Shown one piece after another: positions 32,433 to 43,970 of a DNA stretch of 64,000 nt. The notes below the pieces were generated by a model. It was not told the DNA's origin, made no database searches, and saw only the letters and a list, made by a program, of their open reading frames with translations. Each line of letters starts with the position of its first letter. The first letter of the stretch is position 1. The DNA comes from Cladochytrium replicatum (lineage: Eukaryota; Chytridiomycota; Chytridiomycetes; Cladochytriales; Cladochytriaceae), in the NCBI GenBank assembly GCA_025526935.1, contig JAHLKD010000099.1, positions 1-64,000 on the forward strand, read 5' to 3'. The translations under genes and the position numbers were made by a program.

Positions 32433-32502
32433 TGTGAGTCTACTGGCTCTTGTGTAGTGTGTAGAGAGGATTGTGGTCACGTGTTTCTTGATTTACGGCA
32501 GG
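32433..32502. repeat. terminal repeat of the copia element, left copy
   Basis: Begins tgtgagtctactggctct and ends atttacggcagg. It matches 38246-38308 except for a 7-bp insertion and a few substitutions. The candidate full LTR extends to about 32690, where tctccccctca gives a CA end. Confidence 0.7.
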
Positions 32503-32720
32503 CTCCCCCTCACTCTGAACAAATGTAAAAGCATAGAGAAATAAAACTAAACATAGCGCTCTAGGAAATATATATATCGGCAACGAAGAATCATAGAGCG
32601 AATAGAAATGGAAGAACGATTATCGTCTTTTGCCACAAAAGAACTAAAGCCCAACCATAGAATAAAATGCATATTGGCTCTCTCCCCCTCAAATCGACAT
32701 CGTTGACCAACTCGTGATAT

Positions 32721-35700
32721 TTATCGCATAGAGACTCCCCCTTTGGACAAGGATGTCATAGAACAAATATCTGCAAGAGATCGGAGACCGAGGGAATTGC
32801 GGTGTTTGGTAAACTGAATACGGCTGAGAGTTTTGGTGAGTAAGTCGGCCATGTTCTCTGAAGAGGAGATTTTGGTGACACATAGATCAGTACCGTCATG
32901 ATGGGCAGTGGCAAAGACTTTTGAATCTACATGTTTGTTAAGGTCAGTGCGAATGTAACCTGATTTAATTTGGGAAACACAAGCAGCGTTGTCTTTATAG
33001 ATAGTAGTCGGTCCATTGAGTATCGTAAGAGGTAATTGTAAGTCTGTAAGTATAGTTGTGAGAAGTTCTCTGATCCAGATAATTTCCTTAGCTGTGTCCC
33101 AGAGAGCAAGAATTTCTGAGTGCATAGTAGAGGTGGTAGGCATATCCTGTTTCGTTGATCGCCATGAGATAGCTGCGCCACAGCAGGTTAGTGCGTATCC
33201 GGTTTGAGCTTTGCCAGAGGAGTAGTCAGACATGAACGAGGCATCGGCATCGGCAACAATCGAAGCAGGTTTTGTTCGATCAAAGTAGAGCCCGTCCATA
33301 GTCTGTTTTAGATATTTTAGAATCATTTTACCTCCTTCCCAGTGTCTCATAGTAGGGGCTTGGCTGTGGCGAGCTAGAAGGTGTACTGCAAATGCGATGT
33401 CAGGTCTACTTTTGTTAGCAAGGTAAATTAAAGATCCAATTAGGCTCATGTAAGGATAACCGCGTGAAAGAATGTCTTCTCCTTTGCGGAGAGGACCATA
33501 TTTGTCGTTCCAGGGTCAATTTGTCTGACGTCAAGTGGGATGAGTGTAGTATCATTGCAGTCAGACATACCAAATCTGTCAAGAATTTTCTTAGTGTAAG
33601 CCTGTTGGTGGACAAAGAGACCATTGGGAGTATGAAGGAATTCGAATCCAATGCATGATTGAGCTAATCCAAGGTCTTTCATTTCAAATTCAGATTTGAG
33701 AAGTGTTTTGGTTAGTCGAATAGCTTCAGGAGTTCCCATAATGCTTAGGTCGTCTACATAGATTCCGATAATAACCCATCCATCAGCAAAGGCTTTATAG
33801 TAAATAGGAGGTGCTTTAGGCATAGAGAGATAATCTCGAGAATCAAGGAACTTGGCAAGTCGTTCGAACCAGCATCGCCCAGATTGTTTAAGACCATAGA
33901 GGGCTTTAACAAGACGGATTCCAGGGTTGTCATAAACACCTTCGTAATATAGGCCTTCAGGAACCTTCATGTAGATCTCGCAGTCAGTGTCTCCATAGAG
34001 GTAAGCAAGTACAACGTCCATAATATGAACTTCGACGTTAAATATAACACTTAGTGCAAGGATAATACGGTAGGTAGTAGAATCCATAACAGGGGAATAG
34101 GTATCTGAGTATTCAAATCCAGGTCGTTGATTGAATCCTTTTGCTACAAGGCGTGCCTTAAACCTAATAATGTTTCCATCAGAATCTCGTTTTGTAACAA
34201 AAACCCATTTGTGGTCCACAAGTAGTTTGTGGGTTGGTACTTCCTGTACAGGGCCTCCAACTTGTCGTTTCAAGAGGCCAGTAATTTCTTCTTTCATCGC
34301 AGTTTGCCATTGGGGCCAGTCAGGTGAAGCTTTGGCTTCTTCCAGCGTGATGGTGGTCTGGTCGATATTGTGAGTGGGAAGGTTGCTGCTTCTTTGATTT
34401 GGAGTTTGTTGAAGTGTTGTCTGTAGCCATGATGGTTTTGTACGTGGTGAAAGCGAATGCATCGTCTACAAGGACGGGTGACGGTGATGTTACTGAAGAG
34501 GACCTCGTTGTTGGTAGGAGGTTTGAGAACAAGTTTGATTCGAGGTTTAGTTGATGAAGTCCCTGAATGTAGTAAGTGGATAGTGAGTGATTGGGATTTG
34601 GGATTTGAAAGATGTTAAAAAAAATAGTGAAGACTAATAAAGATAGAGAAAAGCATCGAATCCAGCTCTCGAGCGATATGCCGGAATTCCAAACATACAC
34701 CACAAAGAGTAAGGACCTAGCTAGCAAACAACTGTCAGAAAGCGAGACGGAGGGCCTTTGAACATGGATTTACCAATGAACGTTTTCCCAACTCCACAAC
34801 TCCATCAAGATGCTGATTACATACCAGTTTGAGCACTGTGACTTTCACAATTTGAGGCGTTACCCACTCCCACGGTGGCGCCGGCATTATCCACTACCAC
34901 AGTGGTGCCAGAGGGTCTGTTTTCCACTACCACAGTGGTGTCCCCATTGTCATTGTCACTTTCAGGTTGCACATGAGATGTTTTTGGCCTATTAATATGA
35001 TAGGTCTTTTTGCGTGTGTTGTTGACGTGGCGAGTAGGTGATGGAGTAGTGTTTCGTTTGCGAGGTTGTTGGGGTGGTTGGTCGGGTTGTTGTTGTCGAA
35101 GGTGTTTAGGCTGACCACCGGGTGCGCGTCGAACAGGAGGGACGTTCGCTGGTGTTGGTGTACTGTCTGGTGGTGCATCTGATGTTGATTTGCTGGGGCG
35201 TTGTTGTTTTTGTGATGATAGTGCCGGAATGATTGTGGGTGGTTCAGCAGCAGCAATTGCACGTTGAGTGAGAGATTTGCGGTTTGCTGGGTTCGGGTGA
35301 GGGAATGGGATCTGAGAGGGCCAGTTATCGATTGGGAATACTGTCAGAGGTGAAGATGATGGTAGTTGTGGTCTTAGGTAGGGATGTAGTTCTGGGAAAG
35401 AACATTCGTCAAAAACACAATCAGCAAAGCGAGCAGTGAACACATAGCCTGTATATGGGTCGAGGGCCTTGATAATTTTTGGTGTATTCGCTCCGATGTA
35501 GATGGCTAATGAGCAAACTGAGGAGGTTTTTGTTTGAGCTGGAGGTGGTACAGGAACCCAGACAGTGTAGCCAAAAATCCTAAAATGGTTAGTTGAGGTT
35601 GGTAAACCAGATTCTACTTCTGCAGGGATTGCATAGTCCAGGGATGAGTGAGGTAGGTGGTTCTTGATGTCGCAGGCGTGTTCGAATGCAAGATGCCAGT

Positions 35701-38095
35701 AATTTTGCGGGAGGTTGCAGCCCATAAGGAAGGTTCGGCCCATTGTGACGATGATGTCAATTCCTCGTTCAGCGATGCCGTTCATCTGAGGTACGTAGGG
35801 AACACTGGGCTCGATAGTAATCCCTCTTGCTTGGCAGAAGTTTTCAAATGCAGCACTGTTCTGGTTATTGTCAAATCGTATCGCTGTGATTGGGTTGTCC
35901 GGGTGCTGGATGTTGTGGGAATGAATCTGTTGAACTGCAATGGCAAGGAACTGGTCAGTGGATTCAGATGGTGTAACTTTCATCAAACGTGATTTGGTCT
36001 TGATTGTCAGCTCAAATCCAGTATATCGGCCAACGGCTGGTGGGTAGATTGGTCCCGCATGGTCAGAGTGTAACATTTCGCCAAATCGTCGGTTGGTTGA
36101 CTTGTCTTTAGTGTCGAAGGGGGCCGTTTTGAATTTTCCTTGTGCACATGGTTGACAGATTCTTCATCAATGTCTGAAATGGAGGATGGGATGTCAGATT
36201 GACGTAAAGGAATGAGATGAGGGTGGTGTCTGATCAAGAGTTTCATGGAATCCAAGCTCTGATGCCCAAGTCGAGCATGATATCGTTTGTAGGCAGTGGA
36301 ACGGTCTTTGATTGTGGTTGGTGGTGTAATTTTGCGGCCAGAGAGATCCGTCATCGCAATCATATTGGCTGAAAGTTGAGCTGGGCGAATTCGTGCGAAT
36401 GGGAGGCTGAGGTCAGGGTGACGGTCAAGTACTTCAACTGTCAGTTCAGTGGTGGCATCTGTAATGTAAGTTAGTCGGGATAATGCAGCAAAACTTTCCA
36501 AGTTGTTGTCGTGGAGGACATCGACAGGTATGACATTCTCTGTGGCTTCTGGAGCGAGAACAACAAGGGTAATGTTAAGTACAGTTCCATTTTCCAACAT
36601 AACTCGGGCGCTACCAACTCCAATACCAAATACTTCACGTTTCCTTTTGATTGTTGTAACCCATTGGAGATCCGGACGATCTTCCAGAGTCAGGAAGGAT
36701 TCACGGTGTCTTAGGACAGTAACTCGAGCACAGTTGTCAATAAGGCAGGGGACTGTTGATTCGCTGTCGGTGAAGTCGACGATTGGGGGTGAATCTTCAT
36801 GGTTGTCCTTTCCTACAGTAATGTTAGCAAAGTTGAGCATATACATCCCTGTAGCCAGTGGTTCCTCATCATAGTCGTCGTGGTCATAGTTCTCATCGTA
36901 GTAATATTCATAGTCCTGGTCATTACATTCTTCCTCTTCGTAGTACTCATTGTCGACAACTTCTTCAGTCCGCTGGGACATTTGATCTGATGGGTAGGGA
37001 ATATCGGAATCAGTATGAGAAAACATAAAGTTTTGTTGTGAAGGTATGGGTTTGTAATTGCTAGTTACTGCGTGACGGCGAGGGCCATAAGAGTCTTGTT
37101 TGTTCTGGTAGTTAGGTTGTGGGTTCTGGGCCCTGACGGCTTGGGCTTCCGCATTGGAGGTCGTGCACACCCTAGAGACGTATCCATACTGGCCACAACG
37201 ACGACAGATCAGTGGTGCAGGTTTCATATTCTTACGGCGGGTGGAACCATTTCCACGTCCACGAGGAGGGCCATATCCAAAATTGCGAAAGGGACCTCCA
37301 CCACAGCCACGTCCACGGTAGATGAACATGTTCACTGGGGTGTTGTTATTGTTGAAGGAAGTGCAGGGCCAGTTGGGACAGGTAAAGTCGGAGTCGATGT
37401 TGCCAGAGCCTGGGGGACAGGGATTCCATCATAGCCAATGTTGAGCGAAGGTCCGCCAAGTTTCGGCTTGTCTTTGTATTTCCAGTCCATCAGTCCTGTC
37501 GTTAAGCATATGGGTATAAAGATCATGATATTTAGTAAAGTTTTTGGCTCTCAATTGGTTGCTTATCGCAATGTCTTGTTCTTTGAAGGTTTCCAAGGTT
37601 TTTGTTATCATCTTCTCATCTGTGACTTCGGCAGCTTGTCCGATGCGCTTCATTTCGCCAGAAATTTTCAAGATCGCAAAGTTGTAGGCGATGATGTTGA
37701 CATAATCGGAGAGTCAAAGTTTCCTGCCACTTTCGACGTACTTCAGTTGCAGCAGCATTCGCAAGTTGGGTGTAGGTCGTCTTGAGGTCTTCCAGAATTT
37801 TGCCCGGGTGGTACCATTCGGCATACTGAGCTCCAATAGTGTCAGTCGGCAAGGATTCCTGGATGAATAGCAGAAGTCGAGTTGCATTGGTGAACAAAAT
37901 GTCTTCATCGGGGGTGAAGTTGATTTTTGCTGAGTCCAGGGTGCCATCATCATTGATGCCAGGGATGACTTTGTTTTTGTCCAAAAATGAGCGGAGACTG
38001 TGGGCGATGGCGATTTTCTGGATGTTGGCGTGCCAGGCAATCCAGTTGGATCCATCAGTCTGCAGGATAATCTTCTTGCCCTTCAAGTTGGACAT
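32721..38095 (-). pseudogene. broken gag-pol of the copia element
   Basis: The gag ATG is at 38095 (MSNLKGKKIILQTDGSNWIA). The polyprotein is split over at least six frames: 38095-37616, around 37600-37340, 37335-36007, 36076-34817, 34462-33446 and 33449-32721. The protease active site is degraded (LIDNCARVTV instead of a D-S-G-A type motif). A Pro/Gln-rich linker lies between integrase and RT. RT retains YVDD and RNase H has the SDY and D-x-K-H-type residues, but the breaks make an autonomous copy unlikely. Confidence 0.85.
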
Positions 38096-38245
38096 GCTGA
38101 GTGGCGGTGGTGATGATCTAGGGTGGTAGTTTTGTTGTGCTGGTGGGCTGTTTTGCCTGTTTCTGTTTCGAGTAGAGCGGGTGCGACGTTTTCCGGCCAG
38201 TTTGGAGCTTGATCGCCGATGATTTGGAGCAGTGTGCTGATAACG

Positions 38246-38308
38246 TGTGAGTCTACTAGCTCTTGTGCAGAGAGGATTGTGGTCACGTGTTTCTTGATTT
38301 ACGGCAGG
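38246..38308. repeat. terminal repeat of the copia element, right copy
   Basis: tgtgagtctactagctcttg...atttacggcagg in the same orientation as the left copy. Similarity stops at 38308, so the 5' LTR appears truncated by roughly 190 bp relative to the left one. Confidence 0.7.
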
Positions 38309-38347
38309 ACGGCACATTTGTGTAGAGTGCACGTTTGACAGTATCAC

Positions 38348-38625
38348 AACAGGTCTCTCTGCATCCCGCATAGAGAGCTCCTGGACGTCTCCAGTCCATC
38401 TGTGTGTTTGGTTGTTAAAGTGACTGTAGTAATACAGTCATGTAACGTTCATAATCCAACAACCTTATGTGGTTACAACACAGCAGACACGTAAGTACAT
38501 AAGTACGCGTTTCCACCAACATATTATCAATCCTGAGTAATCGATTGTTATCGCCTTAACAACAAAATAACCAACAGGTCTCTCTGCATCCCGCATTGAG
38601 AACTGCTGGACGCTTCCAGTCCATC
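38348..38625. repeat. 53-bp direct repeats flanking a 172-bp TG...CA block
   Basis: aacaggtctctctgcatccc... occurs at 38348-38400 and 38573-38625 (225 bp apart, few mismatches). The intervening block on the minus strand runs tgttggttattttgttgtta ... ttaacaaccaaacacaca, with terminal TG and CA and imperfect inverted ends, like a small solo LTR between long direct repeats. Confidence 0.75.
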
Positions 38626-38639
38626 AGTTATGTCAGACA

Positions 38640-38911
38640 CCCACCACGTCGGAGCCTCGCTCCTTCCGCTTCTCCATCTTTGAAATATCACTCAGGCCAG
38701 CGCTGTTGGATTAGTTGGACTCCTGGAGTACTACTAGGATTCCGGCTAATTTTCGGGCCAATTGATGGGCCAAAAAAAGGTTATCACCCTTACAATGTCG
38801 ATTTGTTTGAATGGTGGCGGCAAGTGGTTTCGTATTTGAGAAAACGTAAAACAAAAGTTCAAGAAGTCCTTCATCCCTTTGAAAAGTTTTTGTGAAAGCG
38901 TACCTCAATGA
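38640..38911 (+). other. possible WW-repeat relic
   Basis: Forward frame has YNVDLFEWWRQVVSYLRKRK near 38790-38850, the only trace of the repeat family to the right of the retrotransposon. No other units are readable, so this may be chance. Confidence 0.25.
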
Positions 38912-39497
38912 CTATCCTTCAAGGACTTCGGGCTCCCACTTCCTTCGAATGTCTATCACCTCAGTGCTCAATGGTCCGCCACCAGACTCTGCTCTTTTCT
39001 TTCCGTCCGCAGCAAGCTCAACTTCAGCGACGTCTCTAGCGATGATACTTTCCACCACTCGGTTGTAGCTGCCGAGGTCTGACGGTAGATTTAGCTGTCC
39101 TGATGATCAACTGTCCCGCCATACCCATAGGGCAATGACCTGATGCCGTCGCGATAGACAGGCAAGCATTCAAAAATCATAAATATACAGCTGAGAACAG
39201 GTCTGGATGTGAACGGATGGTTCGACTCTGCACATTCGTTCGAAACCACACCTTCCTTTCTTGTTTTCGATATTATCAGCACATCACATCGTTAAAATTT
39301 TGAGCAAACAAAGCTAATTGCTCCTCGGATTGCACCTGCTCGTTGGTTCCGTCAGGCATAAGCCGTCGTTTTCTCCACTGTGGGGCAAGCACAACGATGG
39401 CTATCACAGCGAGTATCAGCGTAAGATATGTCGCAGGTACATGCTCCGTCAGTCTCGTCCATGCATTGCCCGCCTCCCAGAGCTCCTGCCACTGCAC
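38912..39497 (-). CDS. small single-pass membrane protein candidate
   Basis: Minus-strand exons 39496-39288 and 39094-38912, joined across a 193-nt GT-AG intron (39287-39095), give about 130 residues. The N-terminal part is QWQELWEAGNAWTRLTEHV. A membrane helix (YLTLILAVIAIVVLAP) and a basic stop-transfer (QWRKRRL) follow, then a soluble tail (LNLPSDLGSYNRVVESIIA ... IDIRRKWEPEVLEG). I do not recognise the family. No ATG opens exon 1. A 53-nt upstream intron could create a start codon split as A and TG, but this is speculative. The gene is divergent from eIF3f (39586). Confidence 0.4.
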
Positions 39498-39585
39498 TAA
39501 GTCCGTGCGCTATTTTTCTAACAACTTCTAGCAATTCTTTGCTAGACACTCCATCACAAAGCCACAGTCATTTTCTTCTTTTCCA

Positions 39586-40801
39586 ATGGCCGACTTTGTG
39601 CTCTCGACGGACCACGCTCTGTCGCTGGCATTGCCGGCGACGACCACAGGCGGAAGCGCTTTACCTTTGGCGAATGTCTCGGCAACCTCCGCGGCGGCTG
39701 TCTCGCCGGTCGCTGTTTCTGTCGATCCCCTCGTCTTCTTCGGAATCCTCGATCATTTCAACAGAAGAGACTCAAAACAATATAGAGTAGTTGGTGTGCT
39801 TCTAGGTGTACGATCAGAAGATGGTTCAGACTACGAGGTTCGAAACTGCTTCCCTGTCGCGTATTCAGAGACAGATGATGATCAGGTCATTATCGGATTT
39901 CACGAAATGGAGGGTTGCATGGATAGCTGATTTGATGGTGATGTTAGGTCACAGTGGACGTAGAATATGTCCACACAATGTATGGGCTTCACCAACGTGT
40001 GAACCCAAAAGAACACATTGTCGGCTGGTACGCGACCGGCACAGAAGAATCCATCAACCAAGCTTCGGTCTTCCTCCACGAATTTTTCTCCATAGAATTC
40101 ATGCCGCCGTCTTCATACCTTCCATTCAACCCCGTGCACCTCCTTGTTGACTCGGGACTTACGAACGACCGTGTTGGAGTCAAGGCTTTTGTGAGGCATG
40201 CGTGCGAATCACAGCAACCAATAACTATTCTGATTACGTGTCCCCACTTTAGCTCTCCTGTCGGCGTTCCTGGCACTGAGCACCCAGGAAGCATGTTCAT
40301 CCAGGTTCCCTGCAATGTCCGATACTTTGATGCTGAACGATCTGGCCGTAAGTGCTGTAATCCTTCTGCGATAAGATTATCTCTTAGCTCATTTTCGCTC
40401 CAAAAGTTGACGTTATTGCATCTGCGAAGTCTGGTCCCACATCTCTCGTTTCTGATATGGACCAATTAGAACGGTCGATTCTCGAAGTTCGATCGATGGT
40501 TGAGCGAGTATCAACCTACGTGTCCGAAGTCCGAGATGGGAGCCGGGAGCCCGATGCTTCGATTGGTCGATACCTTTTCGAAACTGTCTCTTCGCTCCCG
40601 ATACTGTGGAACTCATCTGCTGAATCGGGAGAGGGACAAAGCCAGGATGATGCTGAAAATGCCAACGCGGCAAGGGGATCTGGAATGGCAGAGTTTGAGC
40701 GTCGGTTCACAAATCAACTTCAGGATCTGCTCATGGTCGTTTACCTTGCGAACTTGACGCGAACACAGCTTTCGATTGCAGAAAGGCTTCAACGATTGTA
40801 G
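39586..40801 (+). CDS. EIF3F: Eukaryotic translation initiation factor 3 subunit F (MPN domain)
   Basis: Exons 39586-39885, 39948-40195, 40253-40347 and 40407-40801 give 345 residues. After an Ala-rich N-terminus the MPN domain reads DPLVFFGILDHFNRRD, VVGVLLGVRSEDGS, VRNCFPVAYSETDDD, VDVEYVHTMYGLHQRVNP and GWYATGTEESINQASVFLHE. The C-terminal helices include DMDQLERSIL and NQLQDLLMVVYLANLTRTQL, matching eIF3f. It lacks the catalytic JAMM metal-binding His-x-His, as expected for this scaffold subunit. Intron 2 reads best as GC-AG (40196-40252, 57 nt). Using the neighbouring GT donor would shift the frame, while GC-AG gives KAFVSSPVGVPG, the family sequence. The first intron has the weak donor gtcatt. 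Confidence 0.92.
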
Positions 40802-41602
40802 TCATTTTTCTTGTTTTGGGAGTAATATTAATAAGTGGTCAGGAATACACAAGGTAGATTAAAATACACCTTCAGCAACTCTTTTTTTTTCTGGGAACAT
40901 CATAATATGTAAGCTGTGTGAGCTCAAGGATAGTGAATGAATGTCAAGTCAGAGGTTAAAACTGTTTTGAAGATTTCAACTGTTGAGCAGCAGCAAGAGT
41001 CGAAGAGAAGTCATCAATGTGAATATTATGGCGGACGTAAAGAACAGAAGCATCAACGGTGTATGCCATAGCATGGGCATGTCGATCGTTCACAGCATCA
41101 CAAACAAAAGCACGAGACACAACTCGAGAATAGGCAGGATAGGCATTTTTATGGTGGCTGTTGGATTATAGAAGTTGCTGGACTCTATTGGTCACTTTAA
41201 TAAGTTTACACAAAACAACAGACGACATAATAAAAGATAGACTGGACATGATGAAAATGATACATGCTGGAGCAAATTCCAAATACAAGTGTAAAGAGCC
41301 CAATGGCTCTACAATACTACTAGCGATAGGGTTCCCAGACACTATCCCAACTCATTGACTGTACTTCAGTGATCTCTATCAAATACAACCAGGGTTTTGT
41401 TTGGAACAATATTACTTATTTATTTTGCACATACAATGCATAACAATAAACAATACCCAAAAGTGACTTACAAGATGGTCATGGACCAGCACATAGGGAG
41501 GCACGCAGCACAAGCAAAAGCAAAAAGAAAAACAGAGAAAGTAAACTCAAACCTGTGGCTACCCGTCAGATACTGCCAAGGTGCCAAAAAACAGGTGAGT
41601 AA
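40802..41602. other. AT-rich intergenic region
   Basis: No supported gene. A phrase near 41272 (caaattccaaatacaagtgt) recurs near 43443, marking the edge of the duplicated unknown sequence described next. Confidence 0.4.
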
Positions 41603-42490
41603 TCAATAATGAAAAAAGAAAACGTTTTGGATCCACAAATGCAGGGCCAAAGAGGGAGTCTGGATATCTCTTAATGGCAGACCCATACAGTGAAGCCAAA
41701 TCTTATGAAGACAAAAAAATACAAGATACCACAGTGGTGCAACATTCACTGGGTTGAGAATGCGAAGTGGAGAAAGCTTATCAATTGCAACATCAACTCG
41801 GGGGGAGCTGCAAAACAGGAACAGGAACAGGAGGCAACAATAGATCAAGACGCAAACATTCTGAATCATGAGATCTAGAGAGAGTTGGCAGCATGACAGC
41901 GACAACACAGCTTGCAGAGGTGATAAAACAAGCGTCCAAGATGATACTGCAGAAGCCTCAAGATTGATAAAATAGAGAAGCTCGGGAGCAATTGCCAATG
42001 AGGGTGGGCAGATGCAATGGGAGCAAAGCTAGCAGCTATTGCACCATAGGCAGATGAGGCTAATTGGTGAAAGTGATTTGCAATAACATCACAAGGTTTG
42101 GAAACTACTAAATTTGCAGCCCGGAGAAGGAAGGGAATGTTGAGAGGAACAGGAGAACAACGAAAATGCTTTCCCTGGTGAAGAAATAATGACAAGAAAG
42201 AGTTAACCATATCAGGTGAATCATCATCTAACCAACGCTGAAGCATCTGAAACTGCAGATTTAAGCCTAAACTGAAGGTCAGGAAACTTTAAAAACAGCA
42301 ACACTCCAGCAATTTGAAGTGTGAAATGAAAGGCTGTCGAAGTTTGGTTTGAGGGCAATGTGATTTGATCAGTTTTAGTGCTGCTGATCTGGGACTTGCG
42401 CTAGAGATAGTCCTCAGATCTGTGAGTGTGCAGAGTTTCGTGTTTCTCCAATCACGCTCTTGCACCACAGCCACCCGAAATCTCATATCG
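41603..42490 (-). other. unrecognised coding-like sequence, copy 1
   Basis: Minus-strand segments look protein-coding: MRFRVAVVQERDWRNTKLCT (~42486), MLQRWLDDDSPDMVNSFLSL with FRCSPVPLNIPFLLRAANLV (~42246-42120), and PRVDVAIDKLSPLRILNPVN with LWYLVFFCLHKIWLHCMG (~41808-41690). They are in different frames with short gaps, compatible with introns or decay. I do not recognise the family. The last segment is related to copy 2. Confidence 0.35.
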
Positions 42491-42949
42491 CCACAGGCTC
42501 TTTGAATTGTGCAAATAATTCAAATATACTGTCGTTTCGGCTTTTATAATTAACCTGTGGCTATAGATATATGGAAATATCTAATATAAACATTATTCTC
42601 TCGAATAGAGAGATATAGATCCCAGTGATCGTTCACAATAACCATTGTGAGCAGAACGTGAAGATTAGTTATAATCTTGTCCACAATGACATGTTCTCTA
42701 TGAGAAATAATTTGTAGTACCTTGCATTAATATCATACGAGATGTACTCGAGTATGATATAACTGTCAGCAGCAAACTGATTAGCATCACATTCTTTCTC
42801 AAACGCGTGATCACTCTCAGAACTCTACTAGATTCCAATGAGTAAAGGAGGATGTCTTCATGACCAATAGTTAGAAATGCCAGTTCTTTCATGTAATGTA
42901 TGATTACGCATGAACTTGTCCCAGACGTCTCTGGTAAGGCTATTTCCCC

Positions 42950-43970
42950 TCAGTGTCGGTAGTGGATGAAGACTGGAGTAGCTAGTTCCATATATGTGCA
43001 TGCATCAACAAAGGCGAAGAAATCTGCACAAACTCTGGCGAATAAAGTCTGAACTGGTTTGCACACCCCAACACAGGGAAGCGTAACATGCAAACCAAAA
43101 TCAAGAGTATCTCGAATAAAAGACAAAAACAAATGACGAATCACAACGTGAGTATGGGGACCAAAAATCCTTGGAAAAGGAAGTTAAGAGAAGCTGCACG
43201 AGCGTTGGTAAGTGGATGGGAACTGGTCAGTGAAACATCAAAGCCAGTGTCTCTGAAAAAGCAACACATGAAGAAGCAAAGGTGAATAAGCAGGAATATC
43301 AATTCTGGTGAAAGCATCGTTTATTTTGAACTTCATAACATGTATTTATTTTCCAACCAGTACATACAACCTAATGGTGCAAAATCTTTGAACTTCATAA
43401 TATGTACTTATTTTCCAACCAGTACATACAACCTAATGGTGCAAAATCCAAATACAAGTGTCAACAATACATGTAAATTGGCAGCACATGGGGAGCCGTG
43501 CAAGCCGTAGGATGAGTAAAAAGTTTCAAAACACTAAGGCATATCCAAATCAACAAAAGCAGACCAGATAGAATCAGGAGTGGGAGACAAAACTAGCTCA
43601 TAACCAAGACAGTTTGACCAAATGGGGTTAAGTGGACAAAGAACAAGGACCCAGTGTGAAAAAGCAGGCAAATTCGAAGGATACAAAGGCCGTGGTGAAA
43701 GCATATCAGTTGCAATGTCAAGAGGTAAGCGAGTATCATCAGGCGGGTTTAAATCAAACGAGCAGACAAACTAGCATGCAAACCTAAATACACTGAGACA
43801 TGGGCACGCGACACTTCTGGGATATGCAAAGGTGGTCCAGTGGGACAATTGCCGCTGGCCATGCTGCAGACGTTTGATTCCCAGCCTTGAGAAATGTGAT
43901 TGAGGTTCAGTCTGGGTTCTTAAGTACCGTGAATTCAATGAAAATATTTGGGCAAGACTCTTAGGCACCT
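42950..43970 (-). other. unrecognised coding-like sequence, copy 2
   Basis: Minus strand: PLDIATDMLSPRPLYPSNLP, then HWVLVLCPLNPIWSNCLGYE and SIWSAFVDLDMP to a TAG at about 43534-43536. This aligns to copy 1 (VDVAIDKLSP..., YLVFFCLHKIWLHCMG) with conserved D-x-A-x-D-x-LSP and IW-x-x-C-hydrophobic-G. Another open stretch (VIRHLFLSFIRDTLDFGLHV ... FVDACTYMELATPVF) lies at 43144-42950. Function unknown. Confidence 0.35.
43325..43448. repeat. 62-bp tandem duplication
   Basis: tttgaacttcataacatgta... at 43325-43386 is repeated at 43387-43448 with few changes. Confidence 0.9.

Larger units (their letters stand above)
32433..38308 (-). mobile_element. degenerate Ty1/copia LTR retrotransposon
   Basis: On the minus strand the order is gag-like region with a C-x2-C-x4(G/S)-x4-C zinc knuckle (CRRCGQYGYVSRVC, ~37195-37215), degraded protease, GAG-pre-integrase (YHARLGHQSLDSMKLLI), integrase (HSDHAGPI ... 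GIAERGID), reverse transcriptase (FKARLVAKGFNQRPG, YVDD at ~33750) and RNase H. This order (integrase before RT) is diagnostic for copia. The left end has a candidate LTR (about 32433-32690). The right end keeps only a 63-bp match (38246-38308). Confidence 0.9.

Noticed and set aside
40191-40252. GT-AG intron of 62 nt in eIF3f
   Set aside because: It shifts the frame; the GC-AG choice starting five bases later gives the family sequence.
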